Assembly: GCF_900141815.1 (NCBI RefSeq)
Contig: NZ_FQYR01000003.1
Location: 124,001-188,000 of the forward strand
Direction: 5' to 3'
Source: Rubritalea squalenifaciens DSM 18772
Lineage (GTDB): Bacteria; Verrucomicrobiota; Verrucomicrobiia; Verrucomicrobiales; Akkermansiaceae
Length of the DNA: 64,000 bases
Shown: positions 7,299-15,941 of the stretch, one piece after another
Layout: every line of letters begins with the position of its first letter
How positions within the stretch are numbered: the stretch's first letter is position 1
Notes under the pieces: model-generated
What the model saw: only the letters and a program-made list of their open reading frames with translations
Databases searched by the model: none
What the model was told of the DNA's origin: nothing
Translations under genes and position numbers: made by a program

Positions 7299-9110
7299 TT
7301 AGAGATCGTGGATGACTTTTGGCGGGACTGCTGCGCGCAGGGCATTGAGAATCGCAAGGACATCGATGACTTCCTGGATGATGGCGCCCTGTACCGGGCT
7401 GAGGCAGCCGGCTGCCGCAAAGGCCATGCCGATGAGGCTGAGAGCCATGCCGCCGACGGCGCTCTGGAGCGCGATGGTACGCATCCGTCGGCTGATGTGC
7501 ATGAACTCATCCACACGGGTAAGCGAGTTGTCCATGATGACGACGCTGGCGGCTTCGGTAGTGACTTCACTGTTTTGACCTATGGCGATACCTACCGTGG
7601 CGGCCATCATGGCTGGAGCATCATTGATGCCGTCGCCAACATAGAGTGTTTTGGCTTCGGAGGTGAGCCGGGTCACGATATCGAGTTTCTCCTCCGGGCT
7701 TTGCTGGGCGTGTACTTCAGTGATGCCAACCTGCTTGGCGAGGTAGCTGACCTCGGAATTCCGGTCGCCCGAGACGATCATGAGGCGCTTGAACTGGTGC
7801 TTGGAGCCCAGGTGGCTGATAAAGGGTTCCGAGTCAGCCCGTGGTGCATCATGGAACCTGAGGGTGGCGGCGTATTGGTTATCGATGGCGACGATGCACT
7901 CCAGTCCGCTGCTGATAGGCGGGATGTTTTCTAGGCCGGAGAATTGGGCCTGCTGGGCTATCTTGTTTCTGCTAGAGATGAGTATCTGATGGCCGTCGAT
8001 GGTGCCGCGCAGGCCTTTGCCGGGTTGCTCGCTAAGTTCTTTGACCTCAGGGATGGCCAGTGAGTGCTCATTGGCAGCTTGCAAAACGGCGTGAGCTAAC
8101 GGGTGCTTGGAATAGGTTTCCAAGCCAGCGACCAATGCTAGGATCCTGTCATGGTCAAAGGAAGGTGAGGGGAGTAGCTCAGTTAGGGTAGGTTCCCCAT
8201 AGGTGAGTGTGCCAGTTTTATCGAAGATAGCAGTCTGGCAGGAGCTTATTTGCTCCAGTGCCGTGGTTTTCTTTACGATGATGGATCTGCGAGCGCAGAG
8301 GGAAATGGATCCAATGACGGCGATCGGTATCCCTATCAGCAGTGGGCAGGGCGTGGCGATGACGAGGACTGAGAGAAAGCGCAGGGATTCTCCGCTGATG
8401 AACCAGGCCAGAAGTGCAATGGTGAGGGCGACCGGGGTATAGAGGGCGCCCAGCTTGTCGCCCAGTCTTCTGATGTGTGGGCGTTTTTCCTCAGAGGCAC
8501 GTATTACCTCCATGATTTTTGCGTAGCGTGAATCGGCTGGGATTTTGGTGGCTTTGATGGTGAGGGCGGATTCTCCATTTACCGCACCTGAAATCACGTC
8601 TGAACCGATAGTTTTGGTGATGAGGAAGGGTTCTCCTGTTAGGTAGGACTCATCCATGACTCCGTGGCCTTCGGTGACAGTGCCGTCTGCCGGGCATATT
8701 TCGTGGGGATAGATGACCAGCAGGTCGCCGATCTGGATGTCTTCTAGATTTGCCTCGTGAATCTTATTTCCCACCTTCCGGTGAGCCTTGGACGGCATGC
8801 GCTTGGCGAGAGCCTCAAGCACAGAAGAGGCGCTGCGCAGAGCATAGCTCTCCAGGGCTTCTCCACCGGAGAGCATGAGGACAATGATGGAGCCCGCCAG
8901 ATACTCGCCGAGAAAGATCGAAGTGATGATGGATATCCCACCTAGCAGGTCTGAGCCGAATTCCCCTTTGAGAGCTTTCACCAGTAACTCGAGAATCAAG
9001 GGAATGCCGCCGATCACGATCACTGCATAGAGCGGGGCGAGTACGCTGGACTCTGGTAGGGTGGTGGCAAATTTAAAGATCAGGTGAAGGGCGATACCTG
9101 CTATGGCCAA
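7299..9110 (-). CDS. Heavy-metal translocating P1B-type ATPase
   Basis: This is an inner-membrane ATPase that exports or imports transition metals. The ~603-residue protein has the actuator motif TGE (158-160), the membrane metal site TPCPLL (253-258), phosphorylation site D297-KTGT, the P1B histidine-proline pair in SKHPLAHAV (336-337) and GDGINDAP near the end. There is no N-terminal cysteine-bearing HMA domain. The CPL-type membrane motif places it in the P1B group, but the metal cannot be stated. The chosen start is TTG at 9110; the frame stays open to 9212 without ATG/GTG, so translation may start slightly upstream at a rare codon. It lies 118 bp after coaB on the same strand. Confidence 0.93.
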   Translation of the reverse strand: MAIAGIALHLIFKFATTLPESSVLAPLYAVIVIGGIPLILELLVKALKGEFGSDLLGGISIITSIFLGEYLAGSIIVLMLSGGEALESYALRSASSVLEALAKRMPSKAHRKVGNKIHEANLEDIQIGDLLVIYPHEICPADGTVTEGHGVMDESYLTGEPFLITKTIGSDVISGAVNGESALTIKATKIPADSRYAKIMEVIRASEEKRPHIRRLGDKLGALYTPVALTIALLAWFISGESLRFLSVLVIATPCPLLIGIPIAVIGSISLCARRSIIVKKTTALEQISSCQTAIFDKTGTLTYGEPTLTELLPSPSFDHDRILALVAGLETYSKHPLAHAVLQAANEHSLAIPEVKELSEQPGKGLRGTIDGHQILISSRNKIAQQAQFSGLENIPPISSGLECIVAIDNQYAATLRFHDAPRADSEPFISHLGSKHQFKRLMIVSGDRNSEVSYLAKQVGITEVHAQQSPEEKLDIVTRLTSEAKTLYVGDGINDAPAMMAATVGIAIGQNSEVTTEAASVVIMDNSLTRVDEFMHISRRMRTIALQSAVGGMALSLIGMAFAAAGCLSPVQGAIIQEVIDVLAILNALRAAVPPKVIHDL

Positions 9111-9228
9111 GGCAACAATGATGGTGGACTTCCTTTGCCAGAGTTTCTGCGGCAGGGAAATCTCAGGAGCCTTGTCTTGGGGCGGGGCTGGAATAGCGGG
9201 GTGGGGTTTGTATCAAGAGAGTGGGAAC

Positions 9229-9864
9229 TTACTTGGGTTGTAGATCGGTTACTTTCTCGATGATGATATGCGCCAGGTGGTGCTTGTCAGCTTTCGGGAT
9301 GGATTCTGTTGTCTGAGGGTACACGAGAAGTAGTTCGTTCTCGTTGGAGTCAAAACCGATGTCCTTGCGAGACACGTCATTCGCGATCACGAGGTCACAT
9401 TGCTTGCGCATGAGTTTCGCGCGGGCATTGGATTCTACGTTTTCAGTCTCTGCGGCAAAACCGACGAGAACGCCCTGATAAGAAAATTTCGAACGAGCTG
9501 AGCCCAGGATGTCCGGATTCTTGATGAGCTTCAGCGTGAGAGTGTCCTCTGTTTTTTTGATTTTCTGCTCGGCGATGGATGCAGGGCGATAGTCGGAGAC
9601 TGCCGCCGCGAAAATGGCGGCGTCCATTTTGCCGATGTAGTTTTGCACTGCCTGGTACATTTCCTCGGCGGTTTCTACCGGGATGTAGTCTATCCCATCT
9701 GGGACCTCTTCGTTAGAAGGACCTGAGATGAGTGTGACGTGATGGTTTGCCACCGCAGCGGCATCCGCAATGGCGTAACCCATTTTGCCTGAAGATCGGT
9801 TAGTCAGGTAGCGAACTGGATCCAATGGTTCGCGGGTAGGGCCGGCGGTGATCAAGATTTTCAT
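9229..9864 (-). CDS. coaB: Phosphopantothenate-cysteine ligase (CoaB domain as a separate protein)
   Basis: CoaB joins cysteine to 4'-phosphopantothenate in coenzyme A synthesis. The product starts MKILITAGPTREPLDPVRYL, the typical nucleotide-binding start of the CoaB domain, and retains NRSSGKMG, the AAVSDYRP segment and the conserved NDVSRKDIGFDSNENE. I placed the start at the ATG at 9864; the frame stays open to 9930 but the extra residues overlap coaC and look non-coding. In most bacteria CoaB is fused behind CoaC in one Dfp protein. Here two adjacent genes, 28 bp apart, encode the two activities. Confidence 0.93.
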   Translation of the reverse strand: MKILITAGPTREPLDPVRYLTNRSSGKMGYAIADAAAVANHHVTLISGPSNEEVPDGIDYIPVETAEEMYQAVQNYIGKMDAAIFAAAVSDYRPASIAEQKIKKTEDTLTLKLIKNPDILGSARSKFSYQGVLVGFAAETENVESNARAKLMRKQCDLVIANDVSRKDIGFDSNENELLLVYPQTTESIPKADKHHLAHIIIEKVTDLQPK

Positions 9865-9892
9865 GAAAAGCGGAGAGAAAGTACTGCTGATG

Positions 9893-10426
9893 TTAGAGGA
9901 TGGCCCTGATTGCATCAAGGATGGAATCAACGGGCATCAGGCGGCCCTTGCCCTCGTATCCGCAGGCCAGCATGCCCTCGGAGTCCGGGCCATGGAAGGT
10001 ACAGCCATCACCTTTGAGGATCTCTACGTTCCTCTGTGTGGCGGGGTGATCCCACATCTTGCCGTTCATGGCGGGTGCGATGAGTACCTTGGCTTTTGTG
10101 GCCAAATATATGCTAGAGAGTGGATCTGGTGCTAGACCGTTGGCAAAGTTACCAAGGGTGTTCGCGCTGGCAGGAGCGATGACCAGCAGATCTGCCCGGT
10201 CTGCTAGATCGATGTGACCCGGTTTCCAAGATTGCTTTTCATCCTCCAGGGTGACGAGCACGGGATTACGTGAGAGTACCTGCAAGGTCAGGGGGGTAAT
10301 GAACTCGGTGGCCGCCTGGGTCATCACGCAGTGAACTTCGTGTCCCTCCTTGACCAGTTGGGATGTCAAATCAGCCGCTTTGTAAGCGGCAATAGAGCCT
10401 GAGATGCCTATGACGATGGTTGCCAT
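9893..10426 (-). CDS. coaC: Phosphopantothenoylcysteine decarboxylase (CoaC)
   Basis: CoaC is the FMN enzyme that decarboxylates 4'-phosphopantothenoylcysteine. The 177-residue product has the flavoprotein start IVIGISGSIAAYKA, the catalytic histidine H71 in KPGHIDLADRAD, the PAMNGKMW loop (N121) and the substrate-recognition cysteine C155 in GMLACGYEGKGR. Length fits a stand-alone decarboxylase domain. It is the first gene of a pair with coaB downstream on the same strand. Confidence 0.95.
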   Translation of the reverse strand: MATIVIGISGSIAAYKAADLTSQLVKEGHEVHCVMTQAATEFITPLTLQVLSRNPVLVTLEDEKQSWKPGHIDLADRADLLVIAPASANTLGNFANGLAPDPLSSIYLATKAKVLIAPAMNGKMWDHPATQRNVEILKGDGCTFHGPDSEGMLACGYEGKGRLMPVDSILDAIRAIL

Positions 10427-10544
10427 GGCTGGATCTTAACCTCAGTGTTGAGCAGCTTAGAAGCTCATTTTTTTATCCGTGAGGTGTTTTTTTGAACATG
10501 GGTTGTTTTTGGTGTTGTGACTGCTAATATTGTGCTATTAATAG

Positions 10545-10710
10545 GATCTAGTCGGCACAAAAATAAAACATAAGCAAATCCCCTATAGCATAAGTGTAGC
10601 GCAATTTTAAACGGTTGTTTGTTACTCAACTACGATAAATAACAAATCTCTACACTCAATGTCCCCCTTGAAAAAGCTGCTGGAGAAAGGCTCTGGCAGC
10701 TTTTTATTTT
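10545..10710 (+). ncRNA. Candidate orphan small RNA in a 350-bp gap
   Basis: The stretch 10427-10776 between coaC and the KH-R3H gene has no credible protein gene. Near its right side is a strong intrinsic terminator on the plus strand, yet the nearest upstream gene is on the other strand, so the terminator has no obvious plus-strand gene to serve. A transcript starting around 10545 (weak promoter-like TTGTGA and TTAATA upstream) would be ~160 nt. Exact ends and the existence of a transcript are inference. Confidence 0.3.
10671..10710 (+). terminator. Intrinsic terminator without an upstream plus-strand gene
   Basis: AAAAAGCTGC (10671-10680) and GCAGCTTTTT (10696-10705) form a perfect 10-bp stem. 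The inner GGAG/CTCT can extend the pairing, and a T-rich tail follows. Confidence 0.6.
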
Positions 10711-10776
10711 GCAGAATAATGGGCGCAGGACGAATGCTAGTTTGACGTTGGGGCTGTTAGTTTTTAGATTGGGTGC

Positions 10777-11226
10777 ATGAATTGGGAAGATGCGTCAGAA
10801 AAGATACTCGTGACTATGCTAGGTCAGTTAGGCTTTTCGATTGAGGTTGAGAGAGAGAATACGGAAGACGGCCTATGTCTTCAGATCAAATCTGAGCACA
10901 ATAAAACGATCATTGGGCGCAATGGAGACCGCCTGGAAGATCTCCAGTATCTAGTCAACCGGGTGCTGAACAAGCACTTCCCTGATGCCCCACGAGTCAA
11001 AGTGGATTGTGCTCACTACCGTGATGAGCAGGAGAAGAAGCTCGTGGAGAAAGCTCGTGTGCTTGCTGATAGAGTGAGGGCTGACGGCAGATCGATCAGA
11101 ACTCGCCCTCTTAATGCATACTATCGCCGAATCGTTCACAATGCTCTGATGGATGTAGAGGGCGTAAGTACAGTTTCTCCTAAAGGTGATTCCCGTTTCA
11201 AGAGAATCGAGATCAAACCTGCCTAG
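10777..11226 (+). CDS. KH-R3H RNA-binding protein (KhpB/Jag-like, lacks the Jag_N domain)
   Basis: KhpB/Jag proteins bind RNA and influence envelope growth and small-RNA biology in several bacteria. Residues ~30-75 form a KH domain with the GxxG loop in KTIIGRNGDRLEDLQYLVN. Residues ~85-149 form an R3H domain with the basic segment GRSIRTRPLNAYYRRIVHNAL. At 149 residues it lacks the N-terminal Jag_N domain found in the Firmicutes protein, and it is not next to yidC here. The ATG at 10777 begins MNWEDASEKILVTML, similar to other short verrucomicrobial versions. The thioesterase gene follows after 5 bp, so the two are probably co-transcribed. Confidence 0.85.
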   Translation: MNWEDASEKILVTMLGQLGFSIEVERENTEDGLCLQIKSEHNKTIIGRNGDRLEDLQYLVNRVLNKHFPDAPRVKVDCAHYRDEQEKKLVEKARVLADRVRADGRSIRTRPLNAYYRRIVHNALMDVEGVSTVSPKGDSRFKRIEIKPA

Positions 11227-11231
11227 GTGCC

Positions 11232-11576
11232 ATGGAAACTCATCGTCTGGTATTTACTGAAGACCTGAATCCCTATGGCTTCCTATTTGGTGGACGGCTG
11301 TTAAGCTGGGCTGATGAGGCCAGCTATATCGCTGCCAATCAGGATTATCCCAAGTGCCGGTTCGTGACCATCGGCATGGACAAGGTGGAGTTCCGGCATT
11401 CTGTGAAGAATGGGGCGATACTCACGATTGTCAGTGAACAGGTGAGAAAGGGGACTACCTCGATCACCTACAGTGTGACTATCTACTCCAGCCACGAGTC
11501 GCCTGATATGCCCATATTCACGACGAATGTGACCTTCGTGAACGTGGATGAGTCCGGGAATAAGAGACCGCTTTAA
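11232..11576 (+). CDS. Hotdog-fold acyl-CoA thioesterase (YciA/acyl-CoA hydrolase type)
   Basis: The 114-residue product carries the acyl-CoA hydrolase signature LNPYGFLFGGRLLSWADEAS followed by the strand motif VEFRHSVKNGAILTI, as in YciA-type thioesterases that hydrolyse acyl-CoA esters in the cytoplasm. It is a little shorter than YciA (about 130), with the C-terminal end reduced. It starts 5 bp after the KH-R3H gene. Substrate preference cannot be read from the sequence. Confidence 0.85.
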   Translation: METHRLVFTEDLNPYGFLFGGRLLSWADEASYIAANQDYPKCRFVTIGMDKVEFRHSVKNGAILTIVSEQVRKGTTSITYSVTIYSSHESPDMPIFTTNVTFVNVDESGNKRPL

Positions 11577-11671
11577 AGCTCGCTTCCTATTACAGGATAA
11601 GAAAATCGGCTGAAATTTCTGTATGACAGGATAGTTGCCGATCTGAGTTGACCAAGGCGATTTCTGTGGAA

Positions 11672-14017
11672 ATGATCGTGCTCATGATCAAGCTGGCAAA
11701 GTGCGGTTTATTGGTATTGGGTGCTCTTCTGGGCAGCCCGTTATTGGCTGAGACAGGGACCTTTTCCTCGGAGGCGAGACTGGATGCGATTGAGAAGGTG
11801 ACTGAAGCGGTCGCACGCTGGCAGCTAGCGAACCAGCCCAAGCCGACACGTCTGCATGACTACTTGCCGACCGACTGGACCATGGGGGTGATGTATACAG
11901 GTTATGTGGCGCATGCACACACCATGGGAAGTGAAGAATGGTATGAATACCTGCGTGATGTCGCCAAGAAGTGCCAGTACAAGTTGGGAGAGCGAGAAGC
12001 GTTTGGGGATGACCATGTGGTAGGGCAGCTGTATCTCTCCCTTTATTTGCGCGATGAGATGCCCAAGTACTTGCAGCCCAGCTATGAGGTACTGGAGCAT
12101 TTCGTGGAGAGACCTCATGATGAGTCTCTTGACTGGACCAGCAAGGTGCACCTACGTGAGTGGGCCTGGTGTGACTCCCTTTACATGTCACCACCTACCT
12201 TGGCGATGATGTACGCCGCGACTGGTGAGAAGCGCTTTCTTGATACCATGGATGAGCTGTGGTGGAAGACCACGGATTATCTCTACAACAAGGATGAGAA
12301 GCTGTACGCAAGAGATCAGCGCTACCTGACGAGGAAGGAAAAGAATGGTGAGCTTGTCTTCTGGGCGAGAGGAAACGGCTGGGTATTCGGGGGACTGTGC
12401 AACTTACTCAAGTACATGCCTGCGGATTATCCTAGCCGGGCGAAGTACGAGCAGTTGTTTCAGGATATGGCTGGCCGTCTCAAAGAGATTCAGCAGGAAG
12501 ACGGTACCTGGCATGCGGCACTGCTGGATCCAGAGACCTACTCAGCTCCAGAGAGCAGTGGAACGGGTTTCTATGTGTATGGGATGCTCTGGGGGATCAA
12601 TAATGGTCTGTTAGAACGCGAGGTCTATTTGCCTGTGGCGATGAAAGGCTGGAATAGGCTGGTCCATAACGTCCATGAGAATGGCAAGCTGGGCTTCGTG
12701 CAGGCGATTGGCAAGGATCCGCAGCAAGTCTCGGCTGATGAGACGGATGTCTATGGCACTGCCAGTTTCCTTCTTGCAGGGCATGAGCTGCATAAGATGG
12801 TCACGATGGAGGGCGCCAAGAAGTCTGAACTGAGTGTGGTAAATCCGGGTAAGCTGAATAGGCTGAATGAAGTTATTGAGCTAGACTGGAATCATGTGGC
12901 GAAATCCCTGCCTGGCCTGACGATCGAGAATGCCGCCGTGCGTGACGGGGTGACCGGGATGTTTCTGCCAACGCATGCATGGGATGAGGACAAGGATGGT
13001 AAGATAGATCATCTGCTGGTGCAGGTGAGCCTGCGCCCGAAAGAGAAGAGAAAGCTCGAAGTAATGGCTCTTGCTGAGGGCAAGAAGGTAGCCCAGTTCC
13101 CATCACGTTTGCAGGCCCGCTTCGTGCCAGAGCGGAAGGATGACTTCGCCTGGGAGAATGACCGCATGGCTTTCAGGGCTTACGGTCCGGCCTTGGCTGC
13201 TGAAAATGCCACAGGAGGTCTCGATGTCTGGACCAAGAAAGTGCGCTATCCTGTGGTAGACAAGTGGTATGCCAAGGGGCCCGAGTTTTACCATGAGGAT
13301 CATGGGGAGGGCATGGATGCCTATAAAGTGGGTCAATCGCTTGGGCTGGGTGGCACTGGCTATCTGGACAAAGAGGGGAAACTCTCATTCAGCCCGGAAT
13401 ACGCCAAGTGGGAGGTGATGGATCTCGGACCGCTGCGTTTGAGATTCAAGCTAAGCTACCGGCCGATTGAAGTCGGGGCTGCTCAAGTAGCGGAGGAGAG
13501 AGTCATTAGCATGGATGCTGGCAGTTACTTTTTTGATGTGCATTCCAGCTTCCAGACGACAGGGGATGCAGAGGGTGTGCGCCCGGTGACTGGTATCCAT
13601 TTCCACAGCAAGGAGAATAATGAGCATGAGCCGCTGTTTGAGTATGAGCAGCAAGTATTTCAGACCAGCCATGCTGTCGGAGGCTGGGAGATGCTGGGCA
13701 AGCCAGAGGATCAATCTGGACACATAGGCCTGGCTCTGGTGTTCCCGGAAGGTGGGCTGTTCCGTAGGGAATTTGATTTTAAAGAGGATTTAGAGGATTT
13801 CGTTGCCAAGGGGGAACCCCAAAGGGGGACCAAGGAGGTATTCAAGCGTGATGGGCACACACTCTTTGCGGTAGCTGAAGACCTGTCTAAGCCAGTCTCT
13901 TGGCAGGCGGGAGCTGCTTGGGATCAATGCGATATACCTCATTATCGCGACTTTCAGGATGAAATTTTACGACAAGCTCATGAGACGATTTTCAAGCCAA
14001 TCAAGGTCCTCTACTAG
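11672..14017 (+). CDS. Secreted GH105 unsaturated rhamnogalacturonyl hydrolase fused to a DUF4861-like domain
   Basis: GH105 enzymes remove the unsaturated galacturonyl end left by pectate/rhamnogalacturonan lyases. After a signal peptide (IKLAKCGLLVLGALLGSPLLA), residues ~30-380 form the GH88/105 (alpha/alpha)6 barrel, with typical segments WAWCDSLYMSPPTLAMMYA, VFWARGNGWVFGGL and APESSGTGFYVYGMLWGI. Residues ~400-780 contain TGMFLPTHAWDEDKDGKIDH and resemble the DUF4861 domain seen next to such hydrolases. I chose the ATG at 11672; ATG 11684 gives the neatest signal peptide, and a TTG at 11648 is also in frame. It is a single gene with its own terminator. The fused layout suggests one secreted enzyme acting on acidic polysaccharide. 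Confidence 0.87.
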   Translation: MIVLMIKLAKCGLLVLGALLGSPLLAETGTFSSEARLDAIEKVTEAVARWQLANQPKPTRLHDYLPTDWTMGVMYTGYVAHAHTMGSEEWYEYLRDVAKKCQYKLGEREAFGDDHVVGQLYLSLYLRDEMPKYLQPSYEVLEHFVERPHDESLDWTSKVHLREWAWCDSLYMSPPTLAMMYAATGEKRFLDTMDELWWKTTDYLYNKDEKLYARDQRYLTRKEKNGELVFWARGNGWVFGGLCNLLKYMPADYPSRAKYEQLFQDMAGRLKEIQQEDGTWHAALLDPETYSAPESSGTGFYVYGMLWGINNGLLEREVYLPVAMKGWNRLVHNVHENGKLGFVQAIGKDPQQVSADETDVYGTASFLLAGHELHKMVTMEGAKKSELSVVNPGKLNRLNEVIELDWNHVAKSLPGLTIENAAVRDGVTGMFLPTHAWDEDKDGKIDHLLVQVSLRPKEKRKLEVMALAEGKKVAQFPSRLQARFVPERKDDFAWENDRMAFRAYGPALAAENATGGLDVWTKKVRYPVVDKWYAKGPEFYHEDHGEGMDAYKVGQSLGLGGTGYLDKEGKLSFSPEYAKWEVMDLGPLRLRFKLSYRPIEVGAAQVAEERVISMDAGSYFFDVHSSFQTTGDAEGVRPVTGIHFHSKENNEHEPLFEYEQQVFQTSHAVGGWEMLGKPEDQSGHIGLALVFPEGGLFRREFDFKEDLEDFVAKGEPQRGTKEVFKRDGHTLFAVAEDLSKPVSWQAGAAWDQCDIPHYRDFQDEILRQAHETIFKPIKVLY

Positions 14018-14053
14018 TGGACGATGAAGCCAAGCTTTTCTAGGTAAGTAAGT

Positions 14054-14088
14054 AAAGCCCGTGAGGATTCGTCCTTGCGGGCTTTTGC
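14054..14088 (+). terminator. Intrinsic terminator after the GH105 gene
   Basis: AAAGCCCG (14054-14061) pairs with CGGGCTTT (14078-14085). The inner GAGGA/TCCTT extends the stem around a TTCG loop, and a short T tract ends it. Confidence 0.85.
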
Positions 14089-14173
14089 CATAGCGTGTCA
14101 TACTAGTTGTGGCAAAAATTTTTGCATGGACGCGTGTAAGTTTTCTGCTTCGATGCAAGTAAAGTAAGCAATC

Positions 14174-15754
14174 ATGTCAAAAGAACCATACTGTTTCCGC
14201 TCACTGCAAAAGAAGTTCTATCTTCCGGTTCTCATAGCCGGGGTGATAGCCATCATCCTGACATCCATCATGCCCACGATTGGCGAGGTGGGAATGGCTA
14301 GTGAGAAAGCCCAGACGGTGATCGGGCAATGGGTTGCCTTTTTCGGTGAATTTCACCCACTTTTCCTGCACCTTCCGATTGGTGCGCTGATGCTGGTCTT
14401 TTTGATGGAAGCAGCCGGGTTGGCTAGTCGCGGGCGTTATAAGCCGAATACAACGCTCGGTCTGTTCTTTGCCTCCGTGACTGGTTTGTTTGCGGTACTC
14501 TTCGGTTACTGCCTCTATTTGACGGGTGAGTTCAGTGGTGAGCTTGTCGAAAGCCACAAGCGTGACGGTATCATCTTTACGGTTCTATTGATTGGCAGCT
14601 TCTTGCTTCGCTACACCACTGACGTGAAGGGCAGTGGCGGACTCTGGAGACCTGCCTACTACATGGCTCTCGGGGCTACTGGCGTGATGATGATGAGTGC
14701 CGGTCACCACGGTGGTGAAATGACTCACGGTGATCCCATGGACAAAGCTCCTTGGAATAAGGAGGAAGAAGACAAGCCTTCTCAGGAAGAGCTTGCTGAC
14801 CCTGTAGTCTATACACACATCATTCACCCGATTCTCGATGCGAAGTGCATTTCCTGCCATGGTGAGAACAAGCAAAAGGGCGGCCTGAGAATGGACAGCT
14901 ATGCTGCTCTTCTTGACGGTGGCAATGATGAGGTTTGTCTTGAGCCTGGTGACTTGAAGAAGAGTGCTATGATTTCATTCCTCCATCTTCCGATGGAAGA
15001 TGATCTGCACATGCCACCAGAAGGAAAGACCCAGCTCACCAAAGAGGAGATTCAGATCCTGGAATGGTGGGTAGCCATGGGTGCGCCTGAGAAGGCGAAG
15101 CGTAGTGAGGTGGAGGTGACTCCTGAGATTGCCAAGGCTCTGGAGAGTCTGATGACACCTGAGGAGATTGCTGCCATGGAGAAGGCCCAAGAGGAAGCAA
15201 GACTCAAGAAAGAGAAGGAGCTCGCGGCGACTCGTGAGCGCTTGGCTAAGGGGCTTGAGAAGGTGAACCACAAGTATCCAGGTTCCCTGAAGTACATTTC
15301 CCAGGAAGGTACGGATCTCAGTTTCTCTGTCGTCAGCTACCGCAAGACTTTCAATGATGATAACATGGAGATTATCAACTCCGTTGCTAGCGAGATTGCT
15401 GAGCTGGATCTGGGGGCCTCTATGGTGACTGACAAAGGCTTGTCCAAGATTGATCAATTCACCAAGCTGAAAGTCCTTAAGCTGAATGAGACTGGTATCA
15501 CGGATGCTGTCCTACCTCAGCTAGCCAAGCTCAAGAATCTCGAGGTGCTCAACCTCTATGGTACGCCAGTTACTGACAAGGGTATCAAAGTGCTTCATGG
15601 TCACACAGGTCTCAAGAAGGTTTACCTCTGGAATACTAAAGTGAGTGAAGCCGCTGCCAAGGAGCTGGAGAAATCCCTGCGAGAGGCATTTTCTAAGAAC
15701 CCTGAAGGGGGGATTGAGCCTGAAGTGATTCTCGGAATCACCGGTAAGGAGTAA
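14174..15754 (+). CDS. Membrane protein with PSCyt1-type cytochrome c motif and leucine-rich repeats
   Basis: The first ~175 residues hold four to five membrane helices with the HPLFLHLPIGALMLVF motif of DUF2231-type domains. Next comes a planctomycete/verrucomicrobial cytochrome c segment (PSCyt1-like) with haem-binding C225-IS-C228-H229, a KGGLRMDSY motif and DDLHMPPEGK, which brings the distal methionine. A charged coiled coil (~310-360) leads to leucine-rich repeats (LKVLKLNETGITDAVLPQLA, LEVLNLYGTPVTDKGIKVL). This architecture is common in Verrucomicrobia and Planctomycetes and its substrate is unknown. The gene is flanked by terminators on both sides, so it is monocistronic. Confidence 0.87.
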   Translation: MSKEPYCFRSLQKKFYLPVLIAGVIAIILTSIMPTIGEVGMASEKAQTVIGQWVAFFGEFHPLFLHLPIGALMLVFLMEAAGLASRGRYKPNTTLGLFFASVTGLFAVLFGYCLYLTGEFSGELVESHKRDGIIFTVLLIGSFLLRYTTDVKGSGGLWRPAYYMALGATGVMMMSAGHHGGEMTHGDPMDKAPWNKEEEDKPSQEELADPVVYTHIIHPILDAKCISCHGENKQKGGLRMDSYAALLDGGNDEVCLEPGDLKKSAMISFLHLPMEDDLHMPPEGKTQLTKEEIQILEWWVAMGAPEKAKRSEVEVTPEIAKALESLMTPEEIAAMEKAQEEARLKKEKELAATRERLAKGLEKVNHKYPGSLKYISQEGTDLSFSVVSYRKTFNDDNMEIINSVASEIAELDLGASMVTDKGLSKIDQFTKLKVLKLNETGITDAVLPQLAKLKNLEVLNLYGTPVTDKGIKVLHGHTGLKKVYLWNTKVSEAAAKELEKSLREAFSKNPEGGIEPEVILGITGKE

Positions 15755-15785
15755 GTTCAGCTTCAAGTGTAAAACAGATCTAATG

Positions 15786-15817
15786 AAAAGGCCGTGCAGT
15801 GATGCGCGGCCTTTTTG
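15786..15817 (+). terminator. Intrinsic terminator after the PSCyt1/LRR gene
   Basis: AAAAGGCCG (15786-15794) pairs with CGGCCTTTT (15807-15815) and is followed by T residues. Confidence 0.85.
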
Positions 15818-15884
15818 TTTATCGTCCCATGCATGGCCCGGCATACGGTCAGGAAATGCTCACGCTGTGGTTGGGTATTCAGAT

Positions 15885-15914
15885 AAAAAATCCCCGCAAT
15901 CTCAAATTGCGGGG
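15885..15914 (-). terminator. Intrinsic terminator of the ABC-F gene
   Basis: CCCCGCAAT (15892-15900) and ATTGCGGGG (15906-15914) pair perfectly. On the minus strand the hairpin is followed by a run of six Ts, so it serves the leftward ABC-F gene. Confidence 0.88.
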
Positions 15915-15941
15915 ACCGTAAAGAATAGCTCTTAGTGGGGA

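Noticed and set aside
10659-10745. 28-codon frame starting ATGTCCCCCTTG
   Set aside because: It consists mainly of the terminator hairpin and has no convincing ribosome binding site.
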